DNA from: a virus
Virus record (IMG/VR): IMGVR_UViG_3300015368_000213
Coordinates: 1 to 64,000 of that record
Length of the DNA stretch: 64,000 bases
Strand: one strand, 5' to 3'
Part shown: piece by piece, positions 41,326 through 50,486 of the stretch
How the letters are laid out: each line of letters begins with the position of its first letter
Position numbering within the stretch: position 1 is the stretch's first letter
Notes under the pieces: generated by a model
Databases searched by the model: none
What the model saw: the letters and a program-made list of their open reading frames with translations, nothing else
What the model was told of the DNA's origin: nothing
Translations under genes and position numbers: made by a program

Positions 41326-42636
41326 TCAATTAGCAAATGGTGCAGATGTCACCAATGGCATCCCTAAATCCCCAGCAAAATTTGCTGGTCTAGTTGTGCT
41401 GGATGGTCTGTTGGTGTTAATTTCTGGGTTTGGATTGATTGTGCTTTGTTCACGTTCTATATTTTTTCTGATTTTTCTTAATGATTTTTTAGATGATTCT
41501 GTCTGTAAATTATTACAGGATGAGCAATTGCCCCCTGTCATAACTGCGCCACATTCAGGACACATTGCGTCTTGAATGTTTTGAACCTGACCCGGTGTCA
41601 TAGCTATAGCGTGTTCTCTATATGAATCTGTACCAATTAATTGCATCTCATTGACAGTTAGGGATAGGTTTGATCCGTGATATTGCTGTGTTGATCCATT
41701 AGGGAATTTTATTGTGTGGTTTGTGGATGTATTATCAGATGCCACAACTTTACCCACATGACCACTATTTACAACTGAACCAACAACTTGCACTGGAGTA
41801 CCTATTGCAATGTGTCTTTTTTCAAGATCACCTTTGATATCTTCCTGTACGGCTAGTGTTGCATTATTCAATTCGGCATTTCTTTTATTATAGAGTCTGG
41901 CTCTTTGTATCTTTGTGATACCACCGCTTCTTGGTAAATGCTTCACCACACCAGTGAATGGGTCAATTGCCTCATTCTGCTGTTTTTTGAAGAACTGCAC
42001 CTGACGCTCACGTTTCTTTGCTCCAGAAAGAGTATTATATGTACCCAGATTTTTACCTGTTGATTTTGAAACTAAACGATATTCATCACCAACTTTTACT
42101 ATATGTTCTTGTATATTTTCTCTTATTTTATTAAAAGTCTTCAGCTCTGGAGTGCTGTGCATGGTCATCCCAAGATCAATAACTCTTTCCAAGAGCTTTT
42201 CTATCTGTTTGGTAAATATTATCTTTTCTAAATCCGTGGATTCTTTGAGGTTTATTGAATTGTTGAAAACAAAAATATTATTGTCTTCAGATAGCATCTT
42301 TTCTGCCTTCAGAAACCTATCAATTCTTTTACTTTCTTTTATTGGACTTCTTAGTTCAGCATTCCTTTCTCTGCTGATTTTATTGGTGACTGATACGAAA
42401 ATGGTATCAAATGTGTATCCTTCCATGATACTCTTGGCTAGAAAGATCTTCTCTGAATCCCCGCCAGTGACAACTAGATTTTTGCGTTGTTCTATTAGGT
42501 TTGTAGCTGTTCCGGTAAGCACTTGGTCAATTTGAACTTCAACCAAATCGAATCTGGATAATATATTCTTTAAAACATAGTCCTTTCCGCTACCAGGAAC
42601 ACCAGTCAAAAATATACCAATAGATTGTTTCTGCAT
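41326..42636 (-). CDS. P-loop kinase-like protein fused to zinc-ribbon region, 436 aa
   Basis: Walker A GVPGSGKD (12-19) starts an AAA-type kinase domain of ~170 residues. Then comes VGDEYRLVSKSTGKNLGTYN plus GAKKRERQVQFFKK, a short motif common in phage and cyanophage virion proteins. A beta-barrel-like part (IAIGTPVQVVGSVVNSGHVG) follows, then a zinc ribbon (CPECGAVMTGGNCSSC) and a Pro/Asn-rich tail. In the late block. Function unknown; mixed catalytic and structural features are unusual. Confidence 0.6.
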   Translation of the reverse strand: MQKQSIGIFLTGVPGSGKDYVLKNILSRFDLVEVQIDQVLTGTATNLIEQRKNLVVTGGDSEKIFLAKSIMEGYTFDTIFVSVTNKISRERNAELRSPIKESKRIDRFLKAEKMLSEDNNIFVFNNSINLKESTDLEKIIFTKQIEKLLERVIDLGMTMHSTPELKTFNKIRENIQEHIVKVGDEYRLVSKSTGKNLGTYNTLSGAKKRERQVQFFKKQQNEAIDPFTGVVKHLPRSGGITKIQRARLYNKRNAELNNATLAVQEDIKGDLEKRHIAIGTPVQVVGSVVNSGHVGKVVASDNTSTNHTIKFPNGSTQQYHGSNLSLTVNEMQLIGTDSYREHAIAMTPGQVQNIQDAMCPECGAVMTGGNCSSCNNLQTESSKKSLRKIRKNIEREQSTINPNPEINTNRPSSTTRPANFAGDLGMPLVTSAPFAN

Positions 42637-42667
42637 ACCTCAAGCTCCACTCTGTGGGAATTGTTTA

Positions 42668-42677
42668 ATCTATTTAG
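42668..42677 (-). promoter_or_regulatory. Candidate late promoter motif CTAAATAGAT
   Basis: Minus-strand CTAAATAGAT in the 54-base gap before the gene at 41326-42636; third copy of this motif. Confidence 0.4.
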
Positions 42678-42690
42678 TATTTTTAAACAC

Positions 42691-43353
42691 TTAGGTATGT
42701 ATTTTGTGTATTTTATCAAGACTCATGTTAGATTTATTTAATTCTGCTACTCGCATGGCAGCAACGAATCTATAATAGTATGGCTTCTCTGACCCATATC
42801 GTTTGATTCTGAATCTGGCTACTACGTCTTTTGGGGAAAATTTGGATGCTCCGATACCAGCAATATCCTCTCCCATATAATACAATCCATAATTTTTTAT
42901 CTGTATGTAAAATATCCCATTTGCGTTATAATATTCGGTTATTGTTGATGGCTTCAATGGTACAGTAAAACTCCTAAATGTTCTATAATCCTCCACACCA
43001 TGTTCTTCGGTGAATGTATCTGGTGGTACGGAGAATTTATTGGGTGTCTTTCCTGTCCAATATTGGTTTATCCTTTCCAGTATTGACTGGTTGGATAGTA
43101 AGCTTTTCATGTATTTGGACGAATCATTTTTATCTGACCCACCAATAAACCAAGCTTTGTTATTTGTATCATATGACACTGTGCCTTGACCAAAGTCACT
43201 TCGCAACCCCAACTTTATTTCCAATTTATAGTTGATCTTCTTATGTGTGAACTCAGAATCATAATCCTTTGGGGTGAAGTTTTCTGACTGTAACCCATAC
43301 ATTTTCATCGCATCATTAATGTACTTCTCGTACACGATGCCATTATTCGACAT
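42691..43353 (-). CDS. Hypothetical protein, possible PD-(D/E)XK nuclease
   Basis: 220 residues. KINYKLEIKLGLRSDFGQGT contains an ExK after a hydrophobic strand and an acidic DYDSEF ahead of it, the minimal layout of PD-(D/E)XK nucleases. The rest (YWTGKTPNKFSVPPDTF..., FYIQIKNYGLYYMGED) is beta-rich. Not recognised as a specific family; nuclease assignment is tentative. Confidence 0.4.
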   Translation of the reverse strand: MSNNGIVYEKYINDAMKMYGLQSENFTPKDYDSEFTHKKINYKLEIKLGLRSDFGQGTVSYDTNNKAWFIGGSDKNDSSKYMKSLLSNQSILERINQYWTGKTPNKFSVPPDTFTEEHGVEDYRTFRSFTVPLKPSTITEYYNANGIFYIQIKNYGLYYMGEDIAGIGASKFSPKDVVARFRIKRYGSEKPYYYRFVAAMRVAELNKSNMSLDKIHKIHT

Positions 43354-43754
43354 TATCGCTTCCTGATCGCATCTATTTCAGACAGACACGATTTTACTGA
43401 TTCTATTATTTCCTTATACGTAGAAGATACTGCTTTAAGATCAATATCCTTTCTTTTGATTGATGTGCCAAGTTTTCGGAGATCGGCTTCTATGGTCTTA
43501 TTTGTTTCTAATAATTTTGGCTTTACACCACCATCCGTTTCAATCTTTTTCTTTTCTTCCGTGTATTCATTAAATAGATCAATCTCTTCTTTGTTCACTT
43601 TGTAATCATGACCACCACTCATATGAACTTTTAGCATCCCTTCACTCAACCACTGTAATCTCTGTTTGAATTCTGTATTATTGGGAGTCTGCATGTACTT
43701 GTATTTGTGCATGAGTTCTTTTTTCAGCTTATTGAGTTCTTTTATCTTACTCAT
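43353..43754 (-). CDS. Coiled-coil hypothetical protein
   Basis: 133 residues from ATG 43754 (AGGTGAA upstream). Lys/Glu-rich helices throughout (IKELNKLKKELMHKYKYM, ALLETNKTIEADL-type region, EIIESVKSCLSEIDAIRKR). Overlaps its downstream neighbour. Function unknown. Confidence 0.55.
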   Translation of the reverse strand: MSKIKELNKLKKELMHKYKYMQTPNNTEFKQRLQWLSEGMLKVHMSGGHDYKVNKEEIDLFNEYTEEKKKIETDGGVKPKLLETNKTIEADLRKLGTSIKRKDIDLKAVSSTYKEIIESVKSCLSEIDAIRKR

Positions 43755-43759
43755 TGTAT

Positions 43760-44401
43760 TCACCTAATATTCTTATATACCTTACGCATGAATTTCTTCC
43801 ACACATCAATATCATTCTCATAAAAATATTTGTTATAGAGAAATATTGCTTCTGATTCTCGCCACGTAATATTACTGGGGCATCGTAGTTTATTTATGTT
43901 CAGCTTCCCATACGCGAAGTCAACAATTGTCTCATATGCATGAGCATCTATTTCGTCACTTGACCCAAAATAATACAACTTATCTCGTATGCCCTTATGT
44001 ACTGTTTTTGGTGGTATATAGTTGTCCCCACAGAAGAATATTTTCTTTCGTTTGTATTGTTCTTTATGTCTCAACTCATGATAGAAGATCTTATGTAATT
44101 TCATTATTAGTATGTCAGCACCACGCTTGGATAAGGAAATCTTCTTTATGTATTTCGGGAATGATAGTGATATTATTATGTGTTCTGGTATACCTACTAT
44201 TTTCGGACAGTATTCAGCTGATACTATGACAGAATGATTCTTATATGATTTACCGACGAATCTGTTGGAGATAAAGTATACCTTATGTGTATTGAATTTA
44301 GCATTCAATTTTCTTATCATAGATGGTATATAGATATCCCCAACAAACACATCACTCATTTCATTAATCTTTTTACATAAAATAGATAATTTCACAATCA
44401 A
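43760..44401 (-). CDS. Predicted zinc metallopeptidase (HExxH), second type
   Basis: 213 residues. KIFYHELRHKEQYKRKK holds HExxH, with SSDEIDAHAYETIVDFAYG downstream supplying a third ligand. Same overall plan as the protein at 7242-7775 but little sequence similarity beyond these motifs. Follows the helicase gene with a four-base overlap. Target unknown. Confidence 0.55.
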   Translation of the reverse strand: MIVKLSILCKKINEMSDVFVGDIYIPSMIRKLNAKFNTHKVYFISNRFVGKSYKNHSVIVSAEYCPKIVGIPEHIIISLSFPKYIKKISLSKRGADILIMKLHKIFYHELRHKEQYKRKKIFFCGDNYIPPKTVHKGIRDKLYYFGSSDEIDAHAYETIVDFAYGKLNINKLRCPSNITWRESEAIFLYNKYFYENDIDVWKKFMRKVYKNIR

Positions 44402-45795
44402 TCAACTTTAAGCTTATTGAACTTGTTACCAAAAGAATTGTTGTTTCGTTCGAATGCTGGTTTCGATTCTCTTGGTTCTGTAGCCACTACTGGTAATTGC
44501 TGTGGCTGGTTTTCTGTGATGTTATACAGCTTCATCTTACTTCTATCCACCCCAACCATAAATTTCCTATAATAATTCGGATCATTATATCTATTTTTCA
44601 GCTGCTTTATCATCATTTGATTGAGGTTCTGTAGCTCTTCTGGTGCAACAAGAGCAAACATGAGATCTGCTGTCGCAGGAAGTCCGAAAGATTCACTGGT
44701 ATCTTCCAAACCAGGATCTTGACTGTTAAATCCGGCTCTGGTGGTTTGTGTGGCAGACATAACTGGTACATCAAATTCAACAGCCAATCCACGAAGTTCT
44801 TCTGCAATGGCTTTGATGTATGTGTAGCTGTTTATATTTGATCCGGTTTTGATCCTAGACGATGAACATATATTAAGATAGTCCACGAAGATTATGGAAG
44901 GCTTAAAATTCTTCTTCATCGCAAGATCATTCAATAGTGCCCTGAAATGTGCAGCATTTGCTGATGCAGTTGGATATTCCTTTATTATCAGTCTTCCCTT
45001 TATACTTTCTGCCAATCTACTCATTCTTCTCTTATATACGTCCTTTGGCATCTTCCTCAGTTCATCCATGGTAACATCAAGGATATTGGCATCGATGCGT
45101 TCTGCGATACGTTCTTCCGACATTTCCAGTGTAATGTATAGCACATTATAGTTCTGTAGTAATATTGATGCCGCAACGTGGCACATGAATAGGGATTTAC
45201 CCGCACCAGTTCCACCCAATGCGATAATCAGAGATTTTGGTGGGAGACCGCCACCAGTTATTTTATTGAATAATTCAATATCGAACGGAATGCGCTTTTC
45301 CAGTTTATGATAAAAATCATACCTATCATCACTATTGGTAATATAATCGTGACCAATGCTAGGATCAAAACTAATAGATAAAGCATCAGTAAGTATAGAT
45401 GGAATGATTCCTTTGCTGCGCGTACCATGTTCATCATCAAGGATTTCAATTGATTCGTATATTGCATTGTGGATTGCCTTTTCTTGACAAAATTTCTCAG
45501 CAATATCCAATAGCCAATCAAGCTTTTGTTCTTGCTCAGTCGTGTCGATTCTACCCAAAAGTTCTAAGGAATTATTTAGTTCTGATTCTGATATGTTGTG
45601 GCTATCTTCCAGTGATAACTTTATAGCTGTTGTTGTTGGTAATGTGTTATACTTCTCAACATATTTCCTTATCTCATTTACTATCTTTTTCTCGTATCCC
45701 TCTAGGAAGTATTCCGCTTTGAGGTACGGAAGAGACTTCCTCATGAAATTCTCGTTCTTGATCAGATTCGTTAATATCACTTCTTCTTTCTTCAT
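44398..45795 (-). CDS. 41: Replicative DNA helicase (T4 gp41 / DnaB-like)
   Basis: 465 residues from ATG 45795 (GAGGTTGTCA upstream). The N-terminal helical domain (~150 residues) is followed by a RecA-like core: Walker A GGTGAGKS (194-201), YNVLYITLEMSEERIAERID, IIFVDYLNICSS (Walker B), MSATQTTRAG (H3) and KNRYNDPN. Unwinds DNA at the fork with the primase at 27082-28122. Confidence 0.93.
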   Translation of the reverse strand: MKKEEVILTNLIKNENFMRKSLPYLKAEYFLEGYEKKIVNEIRKYVEKYNTLPTTTAIKLSLEDSHNISESELNNSLELLGRIDTTEQEQKLDWLLDIAEKFCQEKAIHNAIYESIEILDDEHGTRSKGIIPSILTDALSISFDPSIGHDYITNSDDRYDFYHKLEKRIPFDIELFNKITGGGLPPKSLIIALGGTGAGKSLFMCHVAASILLQNYNVLYITLEMSEERIAERIDANILDVTMDELRKMPKDVYKRRMSRLAESIKGRLIIKEYPTASANAAHFRALLNDLAMKKNFKPSIIFVDYLNICSSSRIKTGSNINSYTYIKAIAEELRGLAVEFDVPVMSATQTTRAGFNSQDPGLEDTSESFGLPATADLMFALVAPEELQNLNQMMIKQLKNRYNDPNYYRKFMVGVDRSKMKLYNITENQPQQLPVVATEPRESKPAFERNNNSFGNKFNKLKVD

Positions 45796-46120
45796 TGACA
45801 ACCTCTTCTGCTGCCGCTATTGCATTTTTCAATACACTCAGCATAATATTGTTTGTATAATTACGGAATGCTAATGATTCCAGATTATAATTATTTGGAT
45901 TATGTAGTACAGACATAGAGAATGATGTGACACCATCATCATCTATCCTGAAATGAGAGAACTCTACTACCGTATCAGGGTATTTTCTTAGTATTTTTAC
46001 TGGTATAGATGACTCATTACCGACATTATACATCACCATGTAATGTTTGCCAAGTTGGAAGTCCCTACGTAAAAACCACCACAATACCCTATACGATATA
46101 TTCCGGATGGAATCAATCAT
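45674..46120 (-). CDS. Protein between uvsX and helicase genes, 148 aa
   Basis: Start ATG 46120 overlaps the uvsX stop (ATGATTGA). MIDSIRNISYRVLWWFLRRD, LGKHYMVMYNVGNESSIPVK and a beta domain, then helix IMLSVLKNAIAAAEEVVNEE and an acidic tail. The tail overlaps the helicase 5' end by 122 bases in another frame. T4 gene 40 occupies the same place between uvsX and 41, so a gp40-like role is possible by position only. Confidence 0.6.
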   Translation of the reverse strand: MIDSIRNISYRVLWWFLRRDFQLGKHYMVMYNVGNESSIPVKILRKYPDTVVEFSHFRIDDDGVTSFSMSVLHNPNNYNLESLAFRNYTNNIMLSVLKNAIAAAEEVVNEERRSDINESDQEREFHEEVSSVPQSGILPRGIREKDSK

Positions 46121-47183
46121 CTTCATCATCCACATAATCCAATACAATTTCATAATCAGAGTTCTTCATAATATCACCAGAAGATAGCTGATATTTTGTC
46201 TTAATGAAATCTGTAAATGTTTTCATCTTTAGGATAGGTAACCAGAAATTAGGTGTATTGGTATCCTTTTCTCTGTATTTCTCTGGCTCCACCACACCCT
46301 GATCATTTATTCGTGAATACCAACCATTACTTGGCTTAACTACATGACCTGATTCTAGGGCAATATCAAGTAATCCACTCCAACGACTTATTCCGCCATC
46401 AAACGTGACTGTTACTGGGATCTTGGATTTTTCCTTTACGTATCTGGACTTTTCCACATTGATAATGAAGTTATATCCACTAACTTCCGTGCCATCCTTT
46501 TCTTGTTGTCTACCAAGAATATAAATGTTATCTGCTGATAGATATGATCCTGTACCACCACCCACAACATCCTTGGAATACAGTTCCAGAGTCTTATAGG
46601 TATGATTAACAGCTACCATTGGAATGTCTTTTAGGTTCAGGTGTGGTGTGACCAATCTGAACAAGGATTTTATTTGTTTTGGCCTAGACATATCCTGCAC
46701 CGACTTTTGCTCCATTGCATCATCAACTTCCTTCTTGGAAGCAAGCATACCAATAGAATCCACCACAATGATAACATGATCACCACGATTGATCTCGTTT
46801 AATTGAGCCATGATGTCAAACTTTAGGAGTTCGATATCCGTAAGTGGTACGTGTAGGACTCTATCTTTGTCTATATTAAATGAATCGAAATACTTCAATG
46901 GAGTACCGAATTCCGAATCATAAAAAATCATAGCAGCATCAGGGTATTTGTCCATATAGGACTTTGCCATCAATAGGGCAAATGCGGTTTTAAAGTGCTT
47001 AGATGGTCCGGCAAACATTGTTAGACCTGGTGTTATACCACCATCAATTCTACCGCTTAATGCGATATTAATGACTGGAATGGGTGTCTGCACCATATCC
47101 TTTTTAGTGAAGAATTTTGATGTTGATAATACATCCGTCTCTTTAATTGTCGAATTCTTTTTCAACTTATCTATAATAGTCAT
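46113..47183 (-). CDS. uvsX: RecA-like recombinase UvsX
   Basis: 356 residues. Walker A GPSKHFKT (59-66, compare GPSKSFKS of T4 UvsX), AAMIFYDSEFGTP, VIIVVDSIGMLASKKEV (Walker B) and MVAVNHTYKT. Catalyses strand exchange in recombination-dependent replication and repair. In an operon with polymerase and helicase. Confidence 0.93.
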   Translation of the reverse strand: MTIIDKLKKNSTIKETDVLSTSKFFTKKDMVQTPIPVINIALSGRIDGGITPGLTMFAGPSKHFKTAFALLMAKSYMDKYPDAAMIFYDSEFGTPLKYFDSFNIDKDRVLHVPLTDIELLKFDIMAQLNEINRGDHVIIVVDSIGMLASKKEVDDAMEQKSVQDMSRPKQIKSLFRLVTPHLNLKDIPMVAVNHTYKTLELYSKDVVGGGTGSYLSADNIYILGRQQEKDGTEVSGYNFIINVEKSRYVKEKSKIPVTVTFDGGISRWSGLLDIALESGHVVKPSNGWYSRINDQGVVEPEKYREKDTNTPNFWLPILKMKTFTDFIKTKYQLSSGDIMKNSDYEIVLDYVDDEDD

Positions 47184-47203
47184 AGCAAAAACCTCTCAAT
47201 ATA

Positions 47204-49753
47204 CTAAACAAAAAAACCACTTATTGTTGATACTCTTTCGGACTTCCATCCTATACAATCCAGAATAGTTGCTAGTGGTGCTAAGAAACTTTTTTCGAAT
47301 TGTGTATTATAATCTATCCACTCATAAATGTCGAATTCTGGTGGTATAGTGTTTAGGAATGCAATTGCATTATTGTGGAATGGGTTAGGTGTTTTCAGAT
47401 AACAAAACTTTATCTTATTACCATCTCTGATTGTCTGATATTTTTTACCCAACTTACCCATAACAATAAACTTATTATATATCAATGCACTCTTTACTTG
47501 TATTGGTGCTCCTTTCTTATATACAGATGATGCATCATGATATTGAGCAATACCATTAACGGATCTTGGGAATGATATATCCTCAATCTTTTGTTGTTTG
47601 AATTCCTCTCTGAAATCCTCTATGAAATCTAATAGAGCATCTTCATCACCAGTCATAATTGTTCGTATCGCTTCTTTAATCTTCGTCCTACAGATATATG
47701 GAGTAGATGATTTAACCGCTTCAATCCCCATTATCTTTAGTTCTGGTGTTTCATACCTAACCCCCTCGATATCATATGCATTCATGATGTATCTCTTCTT
47801 GGCTGTCCAAATTGCCTTATCTGCTAGAGTTTCTCTCTTCATATTCATTTTTTGAGCATATGCATTCATGTAATTCGCGAGATTTTGATATGACTTTTTG
47901 ATCATTGGTTGTATCTTTTTCTCGCATACATTATTCATGAAGTCTATTATTTGGATTTTTGGTACATCCTTCGTATCACCATAGGATTTAATAACTAATG
48001 GCTCCAGATTGATATAAACAGAATCTGTGTCCATAGCAATAATATAATCAACATCAGCTGTATCCATTACCTTATTCAGGTAAGAATTTATACTTCTCTC
48101 GATCCATTTGATGGATAGTTTTCCGGCTGATGTGATGGCTTCTGCTATTCGAATATCGAAGAACCTGAAATATTGATTACCCATAGACCCATACGCAGAA
48201 TTCAGAGTAACCTTCAATGCCATGTTCATCCCCTTATATTTGGAGATGTCATTCTTTATTTTTTCTATGACCTCTGGATCATCTGTATCCAGACTCTCCA
48301 ACTTTTTCTTGGATTCTATTTCCAGAGATTTATATTTTGCTCTATCTTTATACATCGATTCCATTATTTTAGGTAGGAACCCCTGATCATCAATTTTGAA
48401 GAATTTACCATTTGGTGTTAATGTTATGGCATAATCCTTTAATATCGATAAATTAATTTGTTGATCCAACAGACTATCTACAGATGCAGCAGATACAATA
48501 TCTGACATATCATCAGAATAGCTTGTTGGACTTACTAATGTTTCTGGACTTATGTTGTATTGCATCATCAAATGTGGATAGAGACCATCAAGGTCGAATG
48601 ATACAACATACTTGTACATTCCGGCTATTGGCTCTTTAACGTATGCGCCACCATATTCTTTATCCTTATCATGCACCAATGGCTGTGGCACTACCACATT
48701 TATCTTCTTCAATGCATTATATGTAATGGTATCCCACATTCTCACCTGATAGAAAACATCTTCAAAATTTACTTTGTTGTAATAAGCAACATTTAATACG
48801 AGATCGAGTAATTTCTTTTTATTGTCAAGCTTCTCCACAAGCAGAATATCTCGAATATTATATTCTATGAATTTCTGATGATCTGATTTATACAACTGGT
48901 GTAGTGTTTCGTATTCGGAATAATCTAGTTTCCTTTCGCCCAACTCGTAAAATGCCACGGTATCCAGCTGATAATTCTCTTGTGGGGAGAAACCATATTT
49001 CTTATATAGCTCAAGATAATCAATTGTGGCTATTCCGGATATATCATAATAAATTACATCATTAGAATAGCTATCGGTAGTACGTTTTAGGGATATCTTT
49101 TTCCATGGGGATAGTTTTTTGGCATGATCTTCCCCCATGATATTGGATATTCTATTCACCAAATAAGGTATATCGAATAGTTTTACATTCCAGCCAGTGA
49201 TGATATCTGGGCAATTTAAAGTGAAGACATCAATGAACCTTGTTAATAGATCACGTTCGTTTTTACACTTGTGATACTGCACATTAGGATCATCTGTTGT
49301 GAAATCACCCACACCAAAACTGTATATGGTGTTTCCTATTTTAACTGAAATAGCAGTAACTTCTTCTGTGGCAGAAATAACATCCGGAAATCCATTCTCA
49401 GATCCACACTCAATGTCTATATTGGCAATGAGTATTTTTCTCGGATCGAAATCGATATCATCCGTAAACATATCGGAAATGAATGCATACTTGAATTTAG
49501 CATTTCCATAGATGGGGAAGGAATGTACATCCTTGTACTGTTCGATGAAATCTCTACACTCTTTCATGTCTCCGGCTTGCACAGGCTGCACGTATTTACC
49601 ATCAAGGGTCTTGTATCCACTTTCTTTATCAGTAAGGACATAAAGAAGTGGTTTATATTCTATGCGTTGTGCTACTCTCTTACCGTTTTTAATACCACGA
49701 TATAGAATATTTTTACCATAAACCTGAACATTAGTGTAGAAATTATCAGACAT
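47204..49753 (-). CDS. 43: Family B DNA polymerase (T4 gp43-like)
   Basis: 849 residues (T4 gp43 898). The 3'-5' exonuclease Exo I is IANIDIECG (D113, E115), with NVKLFDIPYLVNR as Exo II and later YNIRDILLVEKL as Exo III. Polymerase motif A is FDLDGLYPHLM, motif B KVTLNSAYGSMGN and motif C AMDTDSVYI. All catalytic residues are present. The C-terminal GFFV may be the clamp-binding peptide. Replicates the phage genome with the gp44/62/45 proteins encoded at 60146-62765. Confidence 0.96.
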   Translation of the reverse strand: MSDNFYTNVQVYGKNILYRGIKNGKRVAQRIEYKPLLYVLTDKESGYKTLDGKYVQPVQAGDMKECRDFIEQYKDVHSFPIYGNAKFKYAFISDMFTDDIDFDPRKILIANIDIECGSENGFPDVISATEEVTAISVKIGNTIYSFGVGDFTTDDPNVQYHKCKNERDLLTRFIDVFTLNCPDIITGWNVKLFDIPYLVNRISNIMGEDHAKKLSPWKKISLKRTTDSYSNDVIYYDISGIATIDYLELYKKYGFSPQENYQLDTVAFYELGERKLDYSEYETLHQLYKSDHQKFIEYNIRDILLVEKLDNKKKLLDLVLNVAYYNKVNFEDVFYQVRMWDTITYNALKKINVVVPQPLVHDKDKEYGGAYVKEPIAGMYKYVVSFDLDGLYPHLMMQYNISPETLVSPTSYSDDMSDIVSAASVDSLLDQQINLSILKDYAITLTPNGKFFKIDDQGFLPKIMESMYKDRAKYKSLEIESKKKLESLDTDDPEVIEKIKNDISKYKGMNMALKVTLNSAYGSMGNQYFRFFDIRIAEAITSAGKLSIKWIERSINSYLNKVMDTADVDYIIAMDTDSVYINLEPLVIKSYGDTKDVPKIQIIDFMNNVCEKKIQPMIKKSYQNLANYMNAYAQKMNMKRETLADKAIWTAKKRYIMNAYDIEGVRYETPELKIMGIEAVKSSTPYICRTKIKEAIRTIMTGDEDALLDFIEDFREEFKQQKIEDISFPRSVNGIAQYHDASSVYKKGAPIQVKSALIYNKFIVMGKLGKKYQTIRDGNKIKFCYLKTPNPFHNNAIAFLNTIPPEFDIYEWIDYNTQFEKSFLAPLATILDCIGWKSERVSTISGFFV

Positions 49754-49757
49754 TATA

Positions 49758-50057
49758 TTATCCTAGAATGAGTTCCTTTGATGGGGTGATTACTCCACCA
49801 AAAATACTATTATAGTGGTTTCTCATGGTATCATCAACTTCTTCTGATACAATAGCCTTATCTAATTTGATAGTAATGATTTTATTCTTTCCTAGATATG
49901 GCATGAATGGGAAGAAACCCAATCCACGTTGCCCGTCTTCTGTTGCTTGCATACCAACCATAAGAACATTTTTAACTTTTAGTTCTGTTGGTGTAGATTC
50001 CACTACTTCTCCAACTAGCTCCTCACCACTAACCAATTTAATTGCATATACTGTCAT
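49758..50057 (-). CDS. Sm/Lsm-like small protein
   Basis: 99 residues from ATG 50057 (GAGGT upstream). YAIKLVSGEELVGEVVESTP followed by LKVKNVLMVG and GKNKIITIKLDKAIVSEEV gives the five-strand layout of Sm folds, a small protein type I recall downstream of polymerase genes in T4-like cyanophages. May bind RNA; not proven. Confidence 0.6.
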   Translation of the reverse strand: MTVYAIKLVSGEELVGEVVESTPTELKVKNVLMVGMQATEDGQRGLGFFPFMPYLGKNKIITIKLDKAIVSEEVDDTMRNHYNSIFGGVITPSKELILG

Positions 50058-50058
50058 A

Positions 50059-50307
50059 TCATACCTCGTCATCTTGTTGAAAAAAATCTTTTGCTCTAAT
50101 CATCTTTGTGTGGGAGTATTTTACTTTAGGTGGATTTTTTGCATATTCCACAATATCCTTATGGGTTACGGGCTGACCATTTTTATAATATACCCCAAGT
50201 GCCATTGTCCATGTATCACGATAACATATTAAATACCAACCCAATGATTCAGTTATCACTAGGTTGTATTTTTGAAATAATTCCCGTAATTCTATAATAG
50301 AATTCAT
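50059..50307 (-). CDS. 82-residue hypothetical protein
   Basis: MNSIIELRELFQKYNLVITE..., WYLICYRDTWTMALGVYYKN and a basic/acidic tail. Short alpha/beta layout. Overlaps neighbours slightly. Function unknown. Confidence 0.55.
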   Translation of the reverse strand: MNSIIELRELFQKYNLVITESLGWYLICYRDTWTMALGVYYKNGQPVTHKDIVEYAKNPPKVKYSHTKMIRAKDFFQQDDEV

Positions 50308-50486
50308 TAAGTTGTTTCTGTAGATGGTCTCTTATTCTTCGCTGTTATGTAAGATTGCTCTGCCGCCACAAATGCATTCCTGATGTCACCATGTTGGTGT
50401 TTAGTGTTGTATCCCAATGCCATACTCATTAGTAATGTACGCTTGATTTCTCTTGGTAATTTAACTGTATCTCTTTTAGTGCTCAT
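50307..50486 (-). CDS. 59-residue basic protein
   Basis: MSTKRDTVKLPREIKRTLLM, then SMALGYNTKHQHGDIRNAFV and AAEQSYITAKNKRPSTETT. The KLPREIKR start resembles a small ribbon-helix-helix style N-terminus. ATGA overlap with the upstream gene. Function unknown. Confidence 0.55.
   Translation of the reverse strand: MSTKRDTVKLPREIKRTLLMSMALGYNTKHQHGDIRNAFVAAEQSYITAKNKRPSTETT

Noticed and set aside
47204-49753. Intein or intron in DNA polymerase, NrdA or helicase
   Set aside because: Catalytic motifs follow at normal spacing and total lengths are at or below family norms; no LAGLIDADG, GIY-YIG or HNH motif seen.
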